Shown here: piece after piece, positions 26,997 through 36,517 of the stretch
Layout: each line of letters opens with the position of its first letter
How positions within the stretch are numbered: position 1 is the first letter of the stretch
DNA from: Alphaproteobacteria bacterium
GTDB taxonomy: Bacteria > Pseudomonadota > Alphaproteobacteria > Micropepsales > Micropepsaceae
Direction: 5' to 3'
Length of the DNA stretch: 64,000 nucleotides
Assembly: GCA_017983635.1 (NCBI GenBank)
Contig: JAGOBA010000002.1
Span: forward strand, 496,001-560,000
Translations under genes and position numbers: made by a program
Notes under the pieces: model-generated
Seen by the model: only the letters and a program-made list of their open reading frames with translations
What the model was told of the DNA's origin: nothing
Database searches by the model: none

Positions 26997-27322
26997 CGCA
27001 CAATCCCCTTGCGCGCGGCTTTGTCGTCGAGGCCGGAGCGGCCTTCGCGGGCGGTGATTTCGGCATAGACGTCGGCGGGATTAACCCCGGTCGCCGCCCA
27101 TAGCACGCACAGATGATAGAGCAGGTCGGCGGACTCACACACCCGCTCGCGGTGGTCGCCGGATAGCGCCGCGACCGCGACCTCGACGGCCTCCTCGCCC
27201 ACCTTTTTGGCGCACTTCGGCACGCCCTCGTTGAAGAGCTTGGCGGTGTAGGATTTTGTCGGGTCGGCTGTCTTTCGCGCCGCGACCTGACTGAACAGCC
27301 GGTCGAGAGGATGCTCGCTCAT
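26993..27322 (-). CDS. hisE: Phosphoribosyl-ATP diphosphatase
   Basis: A 109-residue MazG-like all-alpha pyrophosphohydrolase with the HisE signatures SYTAKLFNEGVPKCAKKVGEEAVE and the metal-binding ESADLLYHL. It carries out the second step of histidine synthesis (PR-ATP to PR-AMP). It stands apart from other his genes here. The ATG at 27322 is preferred over an in-frame start nine codons earlier. It converges on adenosine kinase with a four-base stop overlap. Confidence 0.94.
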   Translation of the reverse strand: MSEHPLDRLFSQVAARKTADPTKSYTAKLFNEGVPKCAKKVGEEAVEVAVAALSGDHRERVCESADLLYHLCVLWAATGVNPADVYAEITAREGRSGLDDKAARKGIVR

Positions 27323-27436
27323 AGGTGACTCACTACTCACTGGCCGCAAGAATCGGCCAAATTCAGGGTATCAGCCTTCAAGCCTCTGTGGCAAAGCCGC
27401 TCGCGGCCCGACGCGATCTCGTAATATAACCCGCCC

Positions 27437-27541
27437 GTGTTCGACCTTGATCTCTTAACGATAAGCGGCTGGCGCCGCGCCGCGCTCGCCGCGTGCGTGC
27501 TGGCCGTCCTGTGGCTGGGAACGGTCTGGGCCCTCGCGTGA
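27437..27541 (+). CDS. Possible 34-residue single-span leader peptide before znuC
   Basis: A GTG at 27437 opens a 34-codon frame ending in TGA at 27539-27541, which overlaps the znuC GTG by GTGA. The peptide has an acidic, Leu-rich start (FDLDLLTIS), a Trp-Arg-Arg turn and a hydrophobic helix (AALAACVLAVLWLGTVWALA), so it would be a small membrane peptide. The AT-rich GTAATATAAC just upstream could be part of a promoter. No clear ribosome site precedes the GTG, so it may be chance. Confidence 0.4.
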   Translation: MFDLDLLTISGWRRAALAACVLAVLWLGTVWALA

Positions 27542-28299
27542 GCAAAGGCGTCGCACTCCAGCTCCTCGACGTGATCGTGACCTACCGGCGCGTGCCGGCC
27601 GTGCACCACGTCAGCGGCACGTTCGCTGCCGGCTCGCTAACCGCGATCGCAGGCCCGAACGGCGCCGGCAAGAGCACGCTGCTCAAAGCACTGATGGGAT
27701 TGCTCCCGGTCAGCGACGGCCGGATCGACCGTGGCGGTCTCACCCCACGTCAGTTCGCCTATCTGCCGCAGCTGCCCGAGATCGATCGCACGTTCCCTAT
27801 TTCCGTTCGCCAAACGGTGCAGCTCGGCGCCTGGCCGCGTACCGGCGCCTATCGCGCGATCGGCAAAGAAGAGCAAGCGCGTGCCGCCGACTGCATCGCG
27901 AAGGTGGGTCTCGGCGGCTACGCCGACGCACCGGTCGCGGCCCTGTCAACCGGCCAATGGCACCGCGTTCTGTTCGCGCGCCTGATCATGCAGGACGCAG
28001 CGGTGATCTTGCTCGACGAACCGTTCGCCGCCGTGGACGAGCGCACCACATCGGACCTAATGGCGCTCGCGCGTGGCTGGCAAGACGAAGGCCGCACCGT
28101 GATCGCCGTCCTGCACGATGTCGCCTTCATCCGCCAGCACTTCCCGCAGACGCTGCTTCTCGCACGCGAGATTGTGGGCTGGGGCCCAACCGCCGAAGTC
28201 TTATCTGCCGAAAATCTAGACCGCGCCCGTGCCATGACCGACCGCTGGGCGCGCGGCGAGCGGCACCACCACCATCACGACCACGCGGCCCATACATGA
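27538..28299 (+). CDS. znuC: Metal (probably zinc) ABC transporter ATP-binding protein
   Basis: A 253-residue ATPase of the Mn/Zn ABC group with Walker A GPNGAGKS (39-46), signature LSTGQWHRVLFARL and Walker B AVILLDEPFAAVD, followed by VIAVLHDVAFI. It ends in a His-rich tail containing HHHHHDHAAH, likely to bind metal. The GTG at 27538 is taken as start; an earlier in-frame GTG would add 15 low-confidence residues. It overlaps the permease gene by ATGA. Zinc is favoured because of the downstream CobW GTPase and the residues of the binding protein. Confidence 0.9.
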   Translation: MSKGVALQLLDVIVTYRRVPAVHHVSGTFAAGSLTAIAGPNGAGKSTLLKALMGLLPVSDGRIDRGGLTPRQFAYLPQLPEIDRTFPISVRQTVQLGAWPRTGAYRAIGKEEQARAADCIAKVGLGGYADAPVAALSTGQWHRVLFARLIMQDAAVILLDEPFAAVDERTTSDLMALARGWQDEGRTVIAVLHDVAFIRQHFPQTLLLAREIVGWGPTAEVLSAENLDRARAMTDRWARGERHHHHHDHAAHT

Positions 28300-29189
28300 C
28301 CGCGCTCTACGATCTCTTCATCGGCCCCTTCGCCGACTTCGAGTTCATGCGCCGGGCCCTGATCGCGTGCCTGGCGCTCGCAATTGCCGCCGGTCCGCTC
28401 GGTGTTTTCTTGGTCCTGCGCCGGATGAGTCTGATGGGCGACGCGATCGGTCATGCCGTGCTGCCCGGCGTCGCCATCGGTTATCTGCTGAACGGCTTCT
28501 CTCTCGTCGCGATGGGCATCGGCGGCGTCTTGGCCGGTCTGATCGTGGCACTACTCGCCGGCCTCACCTCGCGCGCGACCGGCCAGAAGGAAGATGCCAG
28601 CCTCGCCGGATTCTACCTAACCAGTCTCGCGCTCGGCGTGATGATTGTCTCTACCACCGGCTCGTCCGTCGACCTATTGCACATCCTATTCGGCTCGATC
28701 CTTGCCGTCGACGACAACGGCCTGCTCTTCGTTGCCGGTGTCGCCACGTTGAGCACTGCCACTCTCGCCGCAATCTATCGTCCGCTGGTGATCGAGTGCT
28801 TCGACCCGATCTTCGCCCGCAGCGTCGGCGCACACGGCGCGACTGCGCACGCGATCTTCTTGGGGTTGGTGGTGCTGAACCTCGTCGCCGCCTTCCAAGC
28901 GCTAGGCACGCTCATGGCGGTTGGCCTAATGATGCTCCCGGCTCTCGCCGCCCGCTTTTGGGCCGATGACGTCTCGCGCATCGTTCTCATCTCCGCCGCC
29001 TTTGCGGTCGCCGCCAGCCTCTTCGGCCTCCTGCTCTCGTTCCACCTCGAGATCGCCTCCGGTCCTGCGATCGTCCTAACAGCCGCCGCGCTCTACCTGC
29101 TCTCGATCGTCGCCGGCTCCCGCAGCGGCCTCATCGCCCGCTGGCTGCGCCGCCCGCACTACCACGAACCGAAAGAGGTCAAGCATTGA
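28296..29189 (+). CDS. znuB: Metal ABC transporter permease (ZnuB/ABC-3 family)
   Basis: A 297-residue permease with eight or nine hydrophobic segments and the ABC-3 markers LRRMSLMGDAIGHAVLPGVA near the N-terminus and QALGTLMAVGLMMLPALAAR in the second half. It forms the inner-membrane channel for the metal delivered by the binding protein. The C-terminus is His-containing (RRPHYHEPKEVKH). Its stop overlaps the TTG start of znuA. Confidence 0.93.
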   Translation: MTALYDLFIGPFADFEFMRRALIACLALAIAAGPLGVFLVLRRMSLMGDAIGHAVLPGVAIGYLLNGFSLVAMGIGGVLAGLIVALLAGLTSRATGQKEDASLAGFYLTSLALGVMIVSTTGSSVDLLHILFGSILAVDDNGLLFVAGVATLSTATLAAIYRPLVIECFDPIFARSVGAHGATAHAIFLGLVVLNLVAAFQALGTLMAVGLMMLPALAARFWADDVSRIVLISAAFAVAASLFGLLLSFHLEIASGPAIVLTAAALYLLSIVAGSRSGLIARWLRRPHYHEPKEVKH

Positions 29190-30049
29190 CACGCCATTCC
29201 TGGGTCCTCTTCGCAGTGCTCGTACTTTCACCGTCGATTGCGGCAGCGCCCGTGAGGGTCGTCGCCTCATTCTCGATCCTAGGCGATATGGTCCAATGCG
29301 TTGCAGGCGATCGCGCGCAAGTTAAGACCCTCATTGGTCCGGATTCTGACCCTCATCTGTTCGAGCCGAATGCGTCTGATGCACGCGCAATGAAGAAGGC
29401 CCAACTCGTCGTCGTGAACGGAATGGCGTTCGAGCCCTGGCTATCGCGGTTGCGAAAGTCTGTTGGTGCGGGTTCGCCGTTAGTTGTCGCAACGGACGGG
29501 ATCAAGCTCAGGATTTCGCGTGATCCGCACGCGTGGCTACACCCAGCCAACGCCGCAGCATATTATGAGGATATTCGCAGCGGTTTGGCCGCAGTAGACC
29601 CAGCACACGCAAGTTCTTACGAAAAGAATGCGGCTGAGTGCGCGAGAAAACTCGACGATCTCGACGCTGAGATTCGCGCTGGATTGGCATCGATCCCGAA
29701 AGAGAAGCGCCGCGTCATTGTAGGGCACAGTTCCTTTGCATATTTCAGTGCCGCCTACGACGTGCAGTTTCTATCGCCTGTCGGGGCGTCGACCGAAATG
29801 CAGCCGTCTGCCAAACGAGTTGCTGACCTGATCACCCAAATCCGGCGCGAAAAGATCACCGCCGTCTTCGTGGAGAACATTTCCGACCCGCGCCTGATCG
29901 AGCAAATCGCCCGCGAAACCGGGGTGAAACTCGGCGGCAAGCTCTATGCCGACGCGCTCTCGAAAAAAGACGGCCCCGCCCCCACATACCTGGCCCTGAT
30001 GCGCCACAACGCAAAGCTCTTGACTGCCGCCATGTCAGCGGGTTTTTGA
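29186..30049 (+). CDS. znuA: Metal ABC transporter substrate-binding protein (ZnuA-like)
   Basis: A 287-residue cluster A-I binding protein with a signal peptide (about 1-21, ending IAAA). Candidate metal ligands are His57 (SDPHLFEP), His119 (PHAWLHP), His181 (VGHSSFAYF) and Asp256 (YADALS), a His3-Asp set that favours zinc over the His2-Glu-Asp set of manganese proteins. It lacks the long His-rich loop of enterobacterial ZnuA. The start is a TTG overlapping the permease stop. Codon choice is visibly less GC-biased at third positions than its neighbours. Confidence 0.9.
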   Translation: MTRHSWVLFAVLVLSPSIAAAPVRVVASFSILGDMVQCVAGDRAQVKTLIGPDSDPHLFEPNASDARAMKKAQLVVVNGMAFEPWLSRLRKSVGAGSPLVVATDGIKLRISRDPHAWLHPANAAAYYEDIRSGLAAVDPAHASSYEKNAAECARKLDDLDAEIRAGLASIPKEKRRVIVGHSSFAYFSAAYDVQFLSPVGASTEMQPSAKRVADLITQIRREKITAVFVENISDPRLIEQIARETGVKLGGKLYADALSKKDGPAPTYLALMRHNAKLLTAAMSAGF

Positions 30050-30071
30050 GCGGCCTCTTTCGGAGAATTCG

Positions 30072-31034
30072 ATGTCTCAAGTCCCCGTGACCGTGCTCAC
30101 CGGCTATCTCGGCGCCGGCAAGACCACGCTGCTCAACCGCATCCTGACCGAGCACCACGGCAAGAAATACGCCGTGATCGTCAACGAGTTCGGCGAGATC
30201 GGCATCGACAACGACCTCGTCGTCGACACCGACGAAGAAGTCTTCGAGATGAACAACGGCTGCATCTGCTGCACCGTGCGCGGCGACCTGATCCGCATCT
30301 TGGGCGGCTTGATGAAGCGCAAGGACAAGTTCGACGCCATCCTGGTCGAAACCACGGGCCTCGCCGACCCCTCGCCCGTTGTCCAAACCTTCTTTGTCGA
30401 CGACGACGTGAAGGAAAAGACGAAGCTCGACTCCGTTACCACCGTCGTCGATGCGAAGCACATTCTGGAGCGCCTGAAAGACACGCACGAAGCCGCCGAA
30501 CAAATCGCCTTCGCCGATCAGATCATCCTGAACAAGACCGATCTCGTCTCCGCGGAAGGCCTGGCCCGTGTCGAACGCCGCATCCGCGAACTGAACCCGC
30601 TCGCCGTCATTCACCGCACCGAGCGCTGCGCGGTCGACATCGACAAGGTGCTGGGGCAGGGCGCCTTCGACCTCTCGCGCATCCTCTCGCTGGAGCCGAA
30701 CTTCTTAGGGCCGGAAGGCGACGATCACGAACATTCCAGCGACATCGCCAGCGTCTCGCTCTCGACCATGAAGAAACTCGACGGCGACAAAGTGACGAAG
30801 TGGCTGCAGAACTTGCTCGCCGAGCAAGGCCAAAACATCCTGCGCGCCAAAGGCATCCTCGACATCAAGGACAAGGACGAACGCCTTGTCTTCCAGGCCG
30901 TGCACATGGTCATGGACGGCGACTTCGGCCGCCCCTGGAAGGACGACGAGAAACGCTACAGCCGCATCGTCTTCATCGGCCGCGGCCTCGACGAAGCCGA
31001 GCTCGAGCGCGGCTTCAAGGCTTGCGTGGCCTGA
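30072..31034 (+). CDS. CobW/ZNG1-type GTPase (metallochaperone)
   Basis: A 320-residue G3E-family GTPase with the P-loop GYLGAGKT (11-18), the CxCC metal motif CICC (64-67), the Walker B-like ILVETTGLADP and the base-specificity motif NKTD. The C-terminal CobW_C domain is present (LVFQAVHMVMDG). Such proteins (YeiR, ZigA, ZNG1) move zinc to client enzymes. Its place 22 bp after znuA supports a zinc role over cobalt. An acidic-His stretch (GDDHEHSSD) precedes the C-terminal domain. Confidence 0.93.
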   Translation: MSQVPVTVLTGYLGAGKTTLLNRILTEHHGKKYAVIVNEFGEIGIDNDLVVDTDEEVFEMNNGCICCTVRGDLIRILGGLMKRKDKFDAILVETTGLADPSPVVQTFFVDDDVKEKTKLDSVTTVVDAKHILERLKDTHEAAEQIAFADQIILNKTDLVSAEGLARVERRIRELNPLAVIHRTERCAVDIDKVLGQGAFDLSRILSLEPNFLGPEGDDHEHSSDIASVSLSTMKKLDGDKVTKWLQNLLAEQGQNILRAKGILDIKDKDERLVFQAVHMVMDGDFGRPWKDDEKRYSRIVFIGRGLDEAELERGFKACVA

Positions 31035-32032
31035 TGGCGAAGCCAAAAATCACCGCGGGCCACCTCTGGCACTTCGACGCGCCGGTCGTCGCTATCGCGT
31101 TCGACGCTGAAGGGAATGGCGCCTTCGCGCTCGGCGATGGCACGCTGCGCATGTTCGGCGCGCAAGACGCCGAAACGAAAACGATCGAAGCGCATCAAGG
31201 CGCGATCCTCTGCCTGACCGCGCACCCGGAGCAGGGCTTCCTGACCGGCGGCGACGACGGCCGTCTGGTGCACACGCGCGTGGGCGAACCGCCTCGCGAG
31301 CTCTTCGCGCACAAGGGCCGCTGGGTCGAAAGCGTCGCCGCAACCAGCGAAACCGGCCTCATCGCCTGCACCGTCGGCAAAGTCGCGCATGTGTTCAGCG
31401 GCAACGAGCGTATGTCGTTCACGCACGCGAGCACCGCATCCGGCGTCGCGTTCGACCCAAAAGGCCGCCGCCTCGCCGTCGCGCATTACAACGGCGCCTC
31501 CTTGTGGTGGACGAAGTCGGCCGATCAGCAAGCCAAGACGCTTGAATGGAAAGGCTCGCACATCGCCGTCACCTGGAGCCACGACGGCCGCTTTCTCGTG
31601 ACCTCAATGCAGGAAAACGCGTTGCACGGCTGGCGCGTCGAAGACGCCGCCGACATGCGCATGTCGGGCTATCCGGCGAAGATCAAGTCGGTTGCCTGGG
31701 ACCGCCGCGGCCGGACGCTGTTCACGGCCGGCGCCGACCGCGTCGTCGGCTGGCCCTTCACGGGCCGCAACGGACCGATGGGCCGTGAGCCGCTGCAAAT
31801 CGGGCCCTCACGCGAAGCGCTCGTTCAAGTCGTGGCCGCCCATCCCGAACAAGACATCGTCGCCGCCGGCACCACCGACGGCGCCGTCTGGTTCGAAGAA
31901 ATCGCCGACCCCGGCACGAACTTCGTCATGCTGAACGCCGCCAAGATCGTAGCCCTAGCCTTCAACCCCCAAGGCACCCACCTCGCCATCGGCGACGAAG
32001 AAGGCAACGCGGCGGTGGTGCCGGTGGTTTAG
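31034..32032 (+). CDS. WD40 repeat protein
   Basis: A 332-residue soluble protein made of about seven WD40-like blades: each unit has a [22 protein letters not shown] strand pattern, ending with [19 protein letters not shown]. It has no signal peptide. Its ATG overlaps the CobW stop by one base, so translation is coupled. WD40 genes beside CobW GTPases recur in Alphaproteobacteria; a scaffold role in metal transfer is inferred, not shown. The stop shares TTAG with the stop of the convergent dnaJ. Confidence 0.88.
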   Translation: MAKPKITAGHLWHFDAPVVAIAFDAEGNGAFALGDGTLRMFGAQDAETKTIEAHQGAILCLTAHPEQGFLTGGDDGRLVHTRVGEPPRELFAHKGRWVESVAATSETGLIACTVGKVAHVFSGNERMSFTHASTASGVAFDPKGRRLAVAHYNGASLWWTKSADQQAKTLEWKGSHIAVTWSHDGRFLVTSMQENALHGWRVEDAADMRMSGYPAKIKSVAWDRRGRTLFTAGADRVVGWPFTGRNGPMGREPLQIGPSREALVQVVAAHPEQDIVAAGTTDGAVWFEEIADPGTNFVMLNAAKIVALAFNPQGTHLAIGDEEGNAAVVPVV

Positions 32033-33177
32033 TCCTTCGCGTCCCCGAAGAATTCCTTCACCTTCGCAAAGAAGCTCGTCGTCTTGGGCGAGTTCTGCGC
32101 CGTGCCGGCCTTTTCGAACTCGCGCAACAGTTCCTGCTGCTTCTTCGTCAGATGCACCGGCGTCTCGATCATCACCTCGACGATCAGATCGCCTTGCGGA
32201 CCCTGGCCACGCAAGCTCGGCATGCCTTTGCCGCGAATGCGAAACTCCTTGCCCGACTGCGTGCCCTCCGGAATGGCGACGCGCACGCGCCCGCCGCCGA
32301 GCGTCGGCACCTCGACATTGCCGCCCAGCGCCGCCGTCGTGAAGTTCACCGGCACCGCGCAGTGCAAATTCGCATCCTCGCGTTTGAACAACTGATGCGG
32401 CGCGATGGAGAGGAAGATATAGAGATCGCCCTTCGGTCCGCCGCGTAACCCTGCCTCGCCTTCGCCGGCCAAGCGAATGCGCGTACCGTCTTCGACGCCC
32501 TGCGGAATGTTGACGTTGAGCGTCCGCTCGCGCTGCACGCGCCCCGCGCCGCTGCAGGCCTTGCAGGGATTCTTGACCACGCGGCCGAGGCCCTGACACG
32601 TCGGGCACGTCCGCTCGATCGTAAAAAAGCCCTGCTGCGCGCGCACCTTGCCGACGCCGGAGCACGTCGAGCACGCCTGCGGCTTAGAACCTGCTTCCGC
32701 GCCCGAGCCCGCGCACACGTCGCAGGCGACGGTGCCCGGAATGCGGATCGTCGCGGTCTTACCCGCGTGCGCATCCTCAAGGCTGATTTCCATGTTGTAG
32801 CGCAGGTCCGACCCGCGCGAGGCGCGATTGCCGCCGCCTCCGCCGCCGCGCCGCGTGCCCATAAATTCGCCGAACAAATCGTCGAACACGTCGGTGAACG
32901 AGGTCGAGAAGTCGAAGCCCTGGCCGCCCGGCCCGCGGCTGCCTTGCGGTCCCTCGAACGCTTGATGCCCGTACTGATCGTAGGCCGCGCGCTTCTGATC
33001 GTCTTTCAGAATGTCGTAGGCTTCATTCAGTTCCTTGAAGCGCGCCTCGGCCTTCGTGTCACCCGGATTGCGGTCCGGGTGCAGCTCCTTCGCCTTCTTG
33101 CGATATGCGGCTTTCATCTCGTCGGGCGTGGCACGCCGCGATACGCCGAGGATTTCGTAGAAGTCACGCTTGGACAT
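32029..33177 (-). CDS. dnaJ: Chaperone DnaJ (Hsp40)
   Basis: A 382-residue type I DnaJ. The J domain has HPD at 33-35; a Gly/Phe and polyglycine region spans about 74-117; four CxxCxGxG zinc motifs start at Cys152, Cys169, Cys191 and Cys205; the C-terminal substrate domains follow. It delivers unfolded clients to DnaK and stimulates its ATPase. It lies 60 bp downstream of dnaK on the same strand. Confidence 0.98.
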   Translation of the reverse strand: MSKRDFYEILGVSRRATPDEMKAAYRKKAKELHPDRNPGDTKAEARFKELNEAYDILKDDQKRAAYDQYGHQAFEGPQGSRGPGGQGFDFSTSFTDVFDDLFGEFMGTRRGGGGGGNRASRGSDLRYNMEISLEDAHAGKTATIRIPGTVACDVCAGSGAEAGSKPQACSTCSGVGKVRAQQGFFTIERTCPTCQGLGRVVKNPCKACSGAGRVQRERTLNVNIPQGVEDGTRIRLAGEGEAGLRGGPKGDLYIFLSIAPHQLFKREDANLHCAVPVNFTTAALGGNVEVPTLGGGRVRVAIPEGTQSGKEFRIRGKGMPSLRGQGPQGDLIVEVMIETPVHLTKKQQELLREFEKAGTAQNSPKTTSFFAKVKEFFGDAKD

Positions 33178-33237
33178 TCGTCTCGCCGGAAACGCTCAAG
33201 GAAGAAAGGCAGACCACCGCCGCGTAGGCGCGCGCGA

Positions 33238-35181
33238 CTAGCGCGCGCCGCCCTTCTTCTTCTTTTCCTCGTCGACCTCTTCGTAGTCGGCGTCGACGAC
33301 ATCGCCTTCCGCCGCACCGCCCGGCGCTTGGCCCTCACCGGCACCGGCTCCAGCGCCGTCGGCGCCACCGGCGTTCATGCCCTTGTACATAGCCTCGCCG
33401 AGCTTCAGCGACGCTTGCTGCAACTCTTCGGTCTTGGAGCGGATGAAGTCCGCGTCCTCGCCTTTCAGCGCGTCCTTGACGGCGCCGACCGCGGCCTCGA
33501 TCGCCACGCGCTCGCTGGAGCCGACCTTGTCGCCGTGTTCCTTCAGCGCTTTCTCGATCTCATGCACGGCCGCATCCGCGCGATTGCGCGTTTCGACCAA
33601 CTCGCGGCGCTTCTTGTCTTCGCCCGCGTGCTCCTGCGCCTCGCGCATCATCTTTTGGATGTCCGCTTCGCTAAGACCGCCCGAGGCCTGAATGCGGATC
33701 GTCTGTTCCTTGTTCGTGGCCTTGTCCTTCGCCGCGACGTTTACGATGCCGTTCGCGTCGATGTCGAAGGTCACCTCGACCTGCGGCATGCCGCGTGGCG
33801 CCGGTGGGATGCCGACGAGATCGAACTGGCCGAGGAACTTGTTGTCCGCCGCCATCTCGCGCTCGCCTTGGAAGACGCGGATCGTCACCGCTGTTTGCCC
33901 GTCTTCGGCCGTCGAGAACACTTGAGACTTCTTCGTCGGGATCGTCGTGTTGCGATCGATCAGGCGCGTGAACACGCCGCCCAGCGTCTCAATGCCCAGC
34001 GACAACGGCGTCACGTCAAGCAGAAGAACGTCTTTGACTTCGCCCTTCAGCACGCCCGCCTGAATCGCCGCACCGATGGCCACGACTTCGTCCGGGTTCA
34101 CGCCCTTGTGCGGTTCCTTGCCGAAGAAGTCTTTGACGATCTGCTGCACCTTCGGCATGCGCGTCATACCGCCGACGAGCACGACCTCGTCGATGTCGGC
34201 CGGCGTTACGCCCGCGTCCTTCATGCAAGCCTTGAGCGGCGCCAATGTCCGCTGCACCAGATCGTCGACCAGCGACTCAAGCTTCGCCCGCGTGAGCTTC
34301 GTCGTCAGATGTTTCGGTCCCGACGCGTCTGCCGTGATGAACGGCAGGTTCACTTCCGTCTGCATCACGGACGACAGTTCGATCTTTGCCTTCTCCGCCG
34401 CTTCCTTCAAACGCTGCAGTGCCAGGCGATCCTTGCGCAGGTCGATGCCCTGCTCCTTCTTGAACTCGTCCGCCAAGAAGTCGACGAGGCGCATGTCGAA
34501 GTCTTCACCGCCCAGGAACGTATCCCCATTCGTCGCCTTCACCTCGAAGACGCCGTCGCCGATCTCCAGGATTGAGATATCGAACGTGCCGCCGCCAAGG
34601 TCATAGACCGCGATCGTGCCGGATTGCTTCTTGTCGAGCCCATAGGCGAGCGCTGCCGCCGTCGGCTCGTTGATGATGCGCAGAACCTCAAGCCCCGCGA
34701 TCCGCCCCGCGTCTTTTGTCGCTTGGCGCTGCGCGTCGTTGAAGTAGGCCGGCACCGTGATAACGGCTTGGGTGACTTTCTCGCCCAGATAACCCTCGGC
34801 CGTCTCTTTCATCTTCTGCAGCGTGTAGGCCGAGACCTGCGACGGCGAGAGCTTCTCGTTGTCGCGCCCCTGGATCCACGCGTCGCCGTTGTCGGCCTTG
34901 ATGATCTTATAGGGGACCATGCCGATGTCTTTTTGCGTCATCGGATCTTCGAACTTCCGGCCGATCAAACGTTTGATCGCGAAGAACGTATGTTCTGGGT
35001 TCGTGACCGCCTGGCGTTTTGCCGACTGGCCAACGATGCGTTCGCCGTCCTTCGTGAAGGCCACAATCGACGGCGTGGTGCGAGCGCCTTCGGCGTTCTC
35101 AAGCACCTTGGGCTGGGCGCCCTCCATGATCGCGACGCAGGAATTGGTTGTGCCGAGATCGATCCCGATAACTTTAGCCAT
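33238..35181 (-). CDS. dnaK: Chaperone DnaK (Hsp70)
   Basis: A 647-residue Hsp70 beginning [20 protein letters not shown], with the ATPase phosphate loops ([15 protein letters not shown]), the linker [16 protein letters not shown] and a Gly/Ala-rich C-terminal tail ending in EEKKKKG-type residues. It folds and protects proteins with DnaJ and GrpE. The ATG at 35181 follows an AAAGG ribosome site; sequence upstream in frame is promoter DNA. A candidate heat-shock promoter lies about 130-160 bp upstream. Confidence 0.98.
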   Translation of the reverse strand: MAKVIGIDLGTTNSCVAIMEGAQPKVLENAEGARTTPSIVAFTKDGERIVGQSAKRQAVTNPEHTFFAIKRLIGRKFEDPMTQKDIGMVPYKIIKADNGDAWIQGRDNEKLSPSQVSAYTLQKMKETAEGYLGEKVTQAVITVPAYFNDAQRQATKDAGRIAGLEVLRIINEPTAAALAYGLDKKQSGTIAVYDLGGGTFDISILEIGDGVFEVKATNGDTFLGGEDFDMRLVDFLADEFKKEQGIDLRKDRLALQRLKEAAEKAKIELSSVMQTEVNLPFITADASGPKHLTTKLTRAKLESLVDDLVQRTLAPLKACMKDAGVTPADIDEVVLVGGMTRMPKVQQIVKDFFGKEPHKGVNPDEVVAIGAAIQAGVLKGEVKDVLLLDVTPLSLGIETLGGVFTRLIDRNTTIPTKKSQVFSTAEDGQTAVTIRVFQGEREMAADNKFLGQFDLVGIPPAPRGMPQVEVTFDIDANGIVNVAAKDKATNKEQTIRIQASGGLSEADIQKMMREAQEHAGEDKKRRELVETRNRADAAVHEIEKALKEHGDKVGSSERVAIEAAVGAVKDALKGEDADFIRSKTEELQQASLKLGEAMYKGMNAGGADGAGAGAGEGQAPGGAAEGDVVDADYEEVDEEKKKKGGAR

Positions 35182-35310
35182 AGTCTCAATACCTTTCTTC
35201 CAAGGCGGATGGGCCGGGGCCTTCTGGACTGACGAAGCGCCCGCCGCCATCCCCACGCATATCAGTTGCAACGTAGGATTATGCCGCGCGAAACCGCGGG
35301 TTCGAGCCCA

Positions 35311-35340
35311 CATATAGGGGGGCCCCCTGACCACCGCAAC
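35311..35340 (-). promoter_or_regulatory. Candidate sigma-32 (RpoH) promoter for dnaK
   Basis: On the minus strand a C-rich -10 like element, CCCCCCTATATG, is preceded by GTTGCGG at a spacing that fits an RpoH promoter (consensus CTTGAA and CCCCATnT). It overlaps a GGGGGGCCCCC run. The match at -35 is weak. No CIRCE element is seen. The rest of 35182-35430 holds no gene. Confidence 0.4.
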
Positions 35341-35430
35341 TGGCGTGCGACGCCGAAAAACGTGATTTCTGCGCCCTGCGACCGGGTGTAAGCTCGGCAT
35401 CGTCCAAAATCAGGACGAATGGAGGCCACC

Positions 35431-36084
35431 ATGTTCCGTAACCTGGGTTGGGCCGCGTTTTTGGCTTTAGTAGTTCTGCTCCTCACAACCGTGAGCGGTG
35501 CCGCGCTTGCGAATGGCGTCGGCCCCACCTACGCCTGCTTCTCTCCCGACAACGCCTTGGCCGTCGGCCGTCTCGGCGCTGATGATCCGTCAGTTCGCAT
35601 GGGGTTCGAGGCTGGGGGTTGCCTTGCCTTAGGACCCGGCGTGCCTGTCTCCGACGTCGAGCGTTTCGGCACGCTCTGGCGCTTCAGAGCAATGGGCGCG
35701 AAACCCCATCTGTTTGCCGCCGACTGGGCCGCGGGCTTTCAGCCGGCACGCCCGCCCCTTCGAGGGTTCGAGCGCTATCTCGCCACGACCGCATGGTTGA
35801 TGGAAAGGGGCCACGCCTTCGTCCGCTGCTATGACGACTCGAACGTACTAGCCGGGCGGTTCGCCGACTTCGACCGTCGCTGGCTGGCCTACAACGGGCG
35901 CCCGGCTACGAAGGCAGGGATGATGTACGTCATCTACTTCGGCGACACCCAGTACAAGCTGGCGATGGAGCGGGAGCAATTGATGAGCGAGGCCGCATCC
36001 CTCGAGAGCCGGTGCCAACCGTACCAGCAGATCAATCTTGATAGAGACTTTATGGTGTTTCTGCGAACCAGCGCCCGTACATGA
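35431..36084 (+). CDS. Hypothetical secreted protein
   Basis: A 217-residue protein with a signal peptide (hydrophobic 8-24, ending AALA-NG). The mature part has four Cys (YACFSPD, GGCLALG, VRCYDD, SRCQPY), suggesting two disulphides, and an acidic/aromatic composition. The ATG at 35431 is chosen because GGAGG lies 5 bases before it and itself forms the codons of the upstream alternative ATG. I do not recognise the family. It is divergent from dnaK. Confidence 0.75.
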   Translation: MFRNLGWAAFLALVVLLLTTVSGAALANGVGPTYACFSPDNALAVGRLGADDPSVRMGFEAGGCLALGPGVPVSDVERFGTLWRFRAMGAKPHLFAADWAAGFQPARPPLRGFERYLATTAWLMERGHAFVRCYDDSNVLAGRFADFDRRWLAYNGRPATKAGMMYVIYFGDTQYKLAMEREQLMSEAASLESRCQPYQQINLDRDFMVFLRTSART

Positions 36085-36108
36085 GGTTATTGGCGGCGAT
36101 GCCACTCT

Positions 36109-36137
36109 TCGATGCGGCGCTGAGCCCGCCGCATCGA
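36109..36137. terminator. Hairpin after the secreted protein gene
   Basis: An 11-bp perfect stem (arms 36109-36119 and 36127-36137) closes a 7-base loop, 24 bp after the stop codon. There is no T-tract, so it may be a Rho-assisted or RNA-protecting hairpin. Confidence 0.4.
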
Positions 36138-36211
36138 TCACATTGTGTGACGGCCACACATTCGCCATCAAGGCACCCCATATGAAAGCTCGCTCTGGAG
36201 AGGGGCATCGT

Positions 36212-36508
36212 ATGACTCCAAGTCGATTCTTCGCGCTGCCGGTGACGGTGGCGTTTGCCGCGTTCCCGGCCACGGCCTTCGCGCAAGCGACCGCCCAGAC
36301 ACCCACGATCACCGGCAATGCTTGGGTGGCGTACGGCATCATCGGTTTATTCGTGGGCACGATCTATGTGTTGATCATGGGCGTGTTGCACGTCGAACGC
36401 CGGGACGCGTGGCTTGGGCGTGAATCCCGCGGCCATGGTGGCTTCTTCGGCTTTGTCTCAAACGCTGACGACGACGACGAGCCCGGCCATCACGGTCACT
36501 CGAACTGA
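36212..36508 (+). CDS. Small membrane protein with His/Asp-rich tail
   Basis: A 98-residue protein with a signal peptide or first helix (FFALPVTVAFAAFPATAFAQ), a second helix (VAYGIIGLFVGTIYVLIMGVL) and a C-terminal tail with clustered Asp and His (NADDDDEPGHHGHSN) that could bind metal. GGAGAGGGG precedes the ATG at 36212. The family is not recognised. Its stop is 9 bp from the stop of the convergent grpE. Confidence 0.7.
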   Translation: MTPSRFFALPVTVAFAAFPATAFAQATAQTPTITGNAWVAYGIIGLFVGTIYVLIMGVLHVERRDAWLGRESRGHGGFFGFVSNADDDDEPGHHGHSN

Positions 36509-36517
36509 GTCCGCCGC

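Noticed and set aside
27420..27440. Zur box upstream of znuC
   Set aside because: GTAATATAAC resembles half of an alphaproteobacterial Zur site, but the second half-site is missing.
32767..34575. Long open frame (602 codons) antisense to dnaJ/dnaK
   Set aside because: Lies opposite strongly conserved chaperone genes and has Arg/His/Leu-rich shadow composition.
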